NCBI GenBank assembly: GCA_046714355.1 | Contig: JBKKAR010000009.1 | Coordinates: 1 to 7,836 of the forward strand | Direction of reading: 5' to 3' | Source: JACDAN01 sp046714355 | Lineage (GTDB): Bacteria; Actinomycetota; Thermoleophilia; Gaiellales; Gaiellaceae | DNA length: 7,836 nucleotides | In this document: piece by piece, positions 5,325 through 7,836 of the stretch | Position numbering within the stretch: the stretch's first letter is position 1 | How the letters are laid out: each line of letters starts with the position of its first letter | Made by a program: the position numbers and the translations under genes | The notes under the pieces: model-generated | Databases searched by the model: none | The model's input: only the letters and a program-made list of their open reading frames with translations | What the model was told of the DNA's origin: nothing

Positions 5325-7219
5325 TGCTCCCGGTCAACCGCCACCGCCTCTGGCAGCTCGCCGCCGACGCGGCGCTGATCGGGCTTGCGTGGTGGCTGGC
5401 GTTCCAGCTCCGGTTCGACTTCGACGTCCCGGCCAACTTCAGGGACGGGCTCTGGACGACGCTTGGGATCGTCGTCGCGATCAAGCTCGCCGTTTTCGTC
5501 GCCTTCGGCTTCTACAACCGCTGGTGGCGCTACGTCTCCACGAAGGACATGTGGCGCGCCGCACTCGGCGTGGTCGTCGCCTCCGTGATCGCGGCGAACG
5601 CGATCTACTTCTTGGATCCCTTCGAGCGTCGGCTTCCGCGAGGGGTCGCGCTCATGGACGGCGTGCTCCTGCTCGGCCTCGTCGCCGGCACCCGGCTCGC
5701 CGCCCGCAGCATCTTCGAGCGGCCCTCAGCGTCGAGGTTGGTCGCCCGCGGCAAGGAAGTGATCGTGGTCGGGGCCGGGGACGCCGGCCAGCTCGTGATC
5801 AAGGAGATGCAGCGCTCGCGCCAGCTCGGCTACACCCCGATCGGCATCGTCGACGACGACCCGCGCAAGAAGAACCTCCGCGTCCACGGCGTCCGGGTGC
5901 TGGGGACGACCGACGAGCTTCAGCACATCCTGCGCGACAACCGCCCGGACGAGCTCCTGATCGCCATCCCGTCCGCCTCCGGTGAGGCGCGCCAGCGCGT
6001 GGTCGAGATCGCCCGCCGGGCGAGCGTCCCGGTCAAGACGCTCCCGGGCCTGTACGAGCTGATCGCCGACGAGGACAACCTCGCCGCGCAGATCCGGCCG
6101 GTGCAGGTGGAGGACGTCCTCGGGCGCGAGCCCGTCGAGGTCGACCTCGAGGCGATCTCGTCGTACCTAGCGGGCGAGACCGTCCTCGTCACGGGCGCCG
6201 GCGGCTCGATCGGCTCCGAGCTCTGCCGCCAGATCGCCCGCGCGAATCCGGCGCGTCTGGTCCTCGTCGACCAGGCGGAGACTCCGCTCTTCGAGATCGA
6301 GCGAGAGCTCGTCGACGAGCGGGAGTTCACGGCCAGCATCCCCGTGCTCGCCGACGTCGGCAATCGCACGAAGATGCGCCAGGTCTTCGACCGCTATCGC
6401 CCGGGTGTCGTCTTCCACGCCGCCGCGTACAAGCACGTGCCTTTGATGGAGGCGAACCCGCTCGAGTCGATCCGCAACAACGTCCTCGGGACGAAGGTCG
6501 TCGCGGACACGGCGGTCGAGTTCGGCGCCAAGCGGTTCGTCCTCGTCTCGACCGACAAGGCGCTCAACCCGAAGGCGGTCTACGGGCAGTGCAAGGCGCT
6601 CGCCGAGTGGATCACCGAGGCGTACGGATGCCGGGAGGACGTCGAGACGCGCTTCATGGCCGTTCGCTTCGGCAACGTCCTTGGCTCGGCCGGCAGCGTG
6701 ATCACGATCTTCCGCCGGCAGATCGCGAACGGCGGCCCGGTCACGATCACGCATCCGGAGATGACGCGCTACTTCATGACGATCGCCGAGGCCGCGTCGC
6801 TGGTTGTGCGGGCGGGCGCGATCGGCGGGCGAGGCGAGATCTTCGTTCTCGACATGGGCGACCCGGTCAGCATTCTCGAGCTGGCCCGCGACATGATCCG
6901 TCTCTCGGGGAGGGAGCCCGAGCGGGACATCCCGATCAGTTTCGTCGGCGTTCGGGCCGGCGAGAAGCTCCACGAGCAGCTGTGGGGGCCGGACGAAGAG
7001 GTCGCGGAGACCACGCATCCCAAGATCAGCCGCGCGCGACGTGCGCCGATCCTCGCGGAGTGGCTCGACGAGGAGCTCGCGGACCTCGGCCGGATGGTCG
7101 AGGAAGGCGAGACGCTCGAGGCCGTCTCGCGGCTGTCCACGATGGTGAAGGCGCCCCAGCGGCGCCAGGACCAGGCGGAGGGCCGCGTCTCCGCGGCCCT
7201 CCGGTCTGACCAGATCTAG
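5324..7219 (+). CDS. Membrane-bound nucleotide-sugar 4,6-dehydratase/epimerase (PglF/WbpM/CapD-like)
   Basis: A 631-residue protein with the full architecture of the large FlaA1-type SDR group. Four membrane segments (about 11-28, 45-64, 80-98, 107-124) precede a first Rossmann-like domain starting VVGAGDAGQ (148-156) with GIVDDDP (174-180). The catalytic SDR domain starts with TGAGGSIGSE (290-299, NAD(P) binding). It continues with DQAE (316-319), HAAAYKHVPLME (365-376), STDKALNP (409-416, catalytic Asp 411/Lys 412), Tyr 420 with Lys 424, and RFGNVLGS (448-455). The family removes water from a UDP-HexNAc to give the 4-keto-6-deoxy sugar, with the active site in the cytoplasm. The Tyr at 420 is discussed as a finding, because large members often have Met there. 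The ATG overlaps the preceding stop by one base. Product and HexNAc type cannot be fixed from sequence; a 4,6-dehydratase serving the neighbouring aminotransferase is most likely. No initiating phospho-sugar transferase or acetyltransferase is present in the window. Confidence 0.93.
   Translation: MLPVNRHRLWQLAADAALIGLAWWLAFQLRFDFDVPANFRDGLWTTLGIVVAIKLAVFVAFGFYNRWWRYVSTKDMWRAALGVVVASVIAANAIYFLDPFERRLPRGVALMDGVLLLGLVAGTRLAARSIFERPSASRLVARGKEVIVVGAGDAGQLVIKEMQRSRQLGYTPIGIVDDDPRKKNLRVHGVRVLGTTDELQHILRDNRPDELLIAIPSASGEARQRVVEIARRASVPVKTLPGLYELIADEDNLAAQIRPVQVEDVLGREPVEVDLEAISSYLAGETVLVTGAGGSIGSELCRQIARANPARLVLVDQAETPLFEIERELVDEREFTASIPVLADVGNRTKMRQVFDRYRPGVVFHAAAYKHVPLMEANPLESIRNNVLGTKVVADTAVEFGAKRFVLVSTDKALNPKAVYGQCKALAEWITEAYGCREDVETRFMAVRFGNVLGSAGSVITIFRRQIANGGPVTITHPEMTRYFMTIAEAASLVVRAGAIGGRGEIFVLDMGDPVSILELARDMIRLSGREPERDIPISFVGVRAGEKLHEQLWGPDEEVAETTHPKISRARRAPILAEWLDEELADLGRMVEEGETLEAVSRLSTMVKAPQRRQDQAEGRVSAALRSDQI
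7176..7203. terminator. Perfect 12-bp hairpin near the end of the dehydratase gene, candidate bidirectional terminator
   Basis: CGGAGGGCCGCG (7176-7187) and CGCGGCCCTCCG (7192-7203) are exact reverse complements around the loop TCTC (7188-7191). The stem is almost all G/C and lies 13 bases before the stop codon, just ahead of the 11-base convergent gap. There is no T tract on either side. A role as a shared transcription stop for both converging genes is inferred from position and stem strength. Confidence 0.55.
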
Positions 7220-7230
7220 CGCTAACTCAG

Positions 7231-7836
7231 TCAGTCGTCATCGTCGTCATCGTCGTCGTGGCCACCGCCGCCCCCCTGGCTTCCGGGGACCTTGATCGCC
7301 AGGAGCTGACCGTCCTCACCCGTGCCTGTATTCGGCACGAGCGTAGGCCCAGGCTGCCTCTCGGTCTTGCCGTGCGCCTGAACGTCGACGAGCCACCAGT
7401 CCTTCCCGAGGAGGTCGCCGGCGTCGATGATCCCCGACGACTCCCAGGCAAAGGGAGCCAGAAGGTCGGGCGTCAGGACGTTGGCGACCGTCTTGATGTC
7501 CTTCGTCGCGAAGTCGTACATCAGGATCCGGCTCGGGCTGCCGCGGTGCGGCGACTCACGATCCTCCTGGATCATGAGCACCCTGTCCGAAGCGTCCATG
7601 TTGTCCGGGTTGAAGATGTCGTCCCCGTCCGGCGGATCGCCGTTCAGGATCATCTTCAGCGTCGCCTTCGTCGGATCGTTCCGGTCGAAGACGAACTCGT
7701 AGATCCGGCCCCGGCGAGCAGACGGCTTGCCGGTGTCCGCGATGTACGTGATGTGCTCCTGGCTCGGGTCCTGCGTGCCGCCGCGAACGGCGATGTCCTC
7801 GAGCCGGTCGAACTTGAACGCGTTCCGAGCCGTCGC
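7231..7836 (-). CDS. C-terminal part of a PhoX/DUF839-like protein with poly-Asp tail (5' end outside window)
   Basis: The frame is open without a stop to the right edge, giving 201 residues of a longer protein; the Met at 7653 is internal. Visible segments, numbered within the fragment, are FKFDRLEDIAV (7-17), HITYIADTG (28-36), GRIYEFVFD (43-51), FNPDNMD (75-81) with LMIQEDRES (87-95), and WESSGIIDAG followed by WWLVDVQAH (131-155). These resemble the beta-propeller blades of PhoX/DUF839 proteins, exported and often calcium-dependent phosphatase-like proteins, where an 'R.EDIA' segment and a 'DN...ED' segment are typical. The match is from memory, and the N-terminal half with any signal peptide or most metal ligands is not visible, so enzyme activity is not assured. 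The C-terminus is odd: five Gly, one His and eight Asp. It converges with the dehydratase gene and is probably a separate unit. Confidence 0.65.
   Translation of the reverse strand, partial: ATARNAFKFDRLEDIAVRGGTQDPSQEHITYIADTGKPSARRGRIYEFVFDRNDPTKATLKMILNGDPPDGDDIFNPDNMDASDRVLMIQEDRESPHRGSPSRILMYDFATKDIKTVANVLTPDLLAPFAWESSGIIDAGDLLGKDWWLVDVQAHGKTERQPGPTLVPNTGTGEDGQLLAIKVPGSQGGGGGHDDDDDDDD
7234..7257 (-). repeat. GAC/GAT triplet repeat encoding eight C-terminal Asp
   Basis: Eight consecutive GAC or GAT codons (six GAC, two GAT) lie directly before the TGA stop (7231-7233) of the PhoX-like gene, preceded by one His codon and five Gly codons. The GAT interruptions make it an imperfect trinucleotide repeat. 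Confidence 0.8.

Noticed and set aside
6167..7018. Open frame of 283 codons antisense to the dehydratase SDR domain
   Set aside because: Same reasoning: antisense to conserved catalytic motifs, repetitive Arg/Asp/Leu composition and no start signal.
1..7836. CRISPR array, tRNA, rRNA, riboswitch, transposase or attachment site
   Set aside because: No spaced direct repeats, cloverleaf sequences, transposase motifs or long terminal inverted repeats were seen by eye on either strand.

Overview
This is a high-GC stretch of a bacterial chromosome with tightly packed genes, strong G/C preference at third codon positions and start sites that appear leaderless. Together with the gene families present, this suggests an Actinomycetota genome. 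A deep-branching class such as Thermoleophilia is my best guess, from the look of the proteins only. There is no rRNA, tRNA, CRISPR array, insertion sequence or phage gene in the window. No gap without a gene exceeds about 125 bases.

Layout. (1) Positions 1-639, plus strand: the C-terminal end of an exported protein with FlgD-like Ig repeats, cut by the left edge. (2) Positions 665-3446, minus strand: a two-gene operon. Its first gene (3446 to 2781) is an unrecognised single-pass membrane protein with a proline-rich tail. The second gene starts 4 bases later (2776 to 665). It is a fusion of a NodB polysaccharide deacetylase with a processive family 2 glycosyltransferase. (3) A divergent promoter region at 3447-3568. 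(4) Positions 3569-7219, plus strand: a DedA membrane protein, a DegT/DnrJ/EryC1 sugar aminotransferase and a membrane-bound nucleotide-sugar 4,6-dehydratase of the PglF/WbpM/CapD type, each overlapping the next. (5) Positions 7231-7836, minus strand: the C-terminal end of a PhoX/DUF839-like protein ending in eight aspartates, cut by the right edge.

Taken together, the central 6.5 kb looks like a cell-surface carbohydrate locus. The dehydratase and aminotransferase would convert a UDP-HexNAc to a UDP-4-amino-4,6-dideoxy sugar. The DedA protein is plausibly linked to undecaprenyl-phosphate supply. The divergent operon would synthesise, export and deacetylate a beta-linked aminosugar polymer. 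The two outer genes are convergent with this block, and an inverted repeat lies at each convergent junction.

I see no clearly new system. The points most worth a second look are the uncharacterised proline-rich partner of the deacetylase-synthase, a Tyr where PglF/WbpM-type dehydratases usually have Met, a pair of matching leaderless start signals, a perfect 12-bp hairpin at one convergent junction, and the poly-Asp tail.
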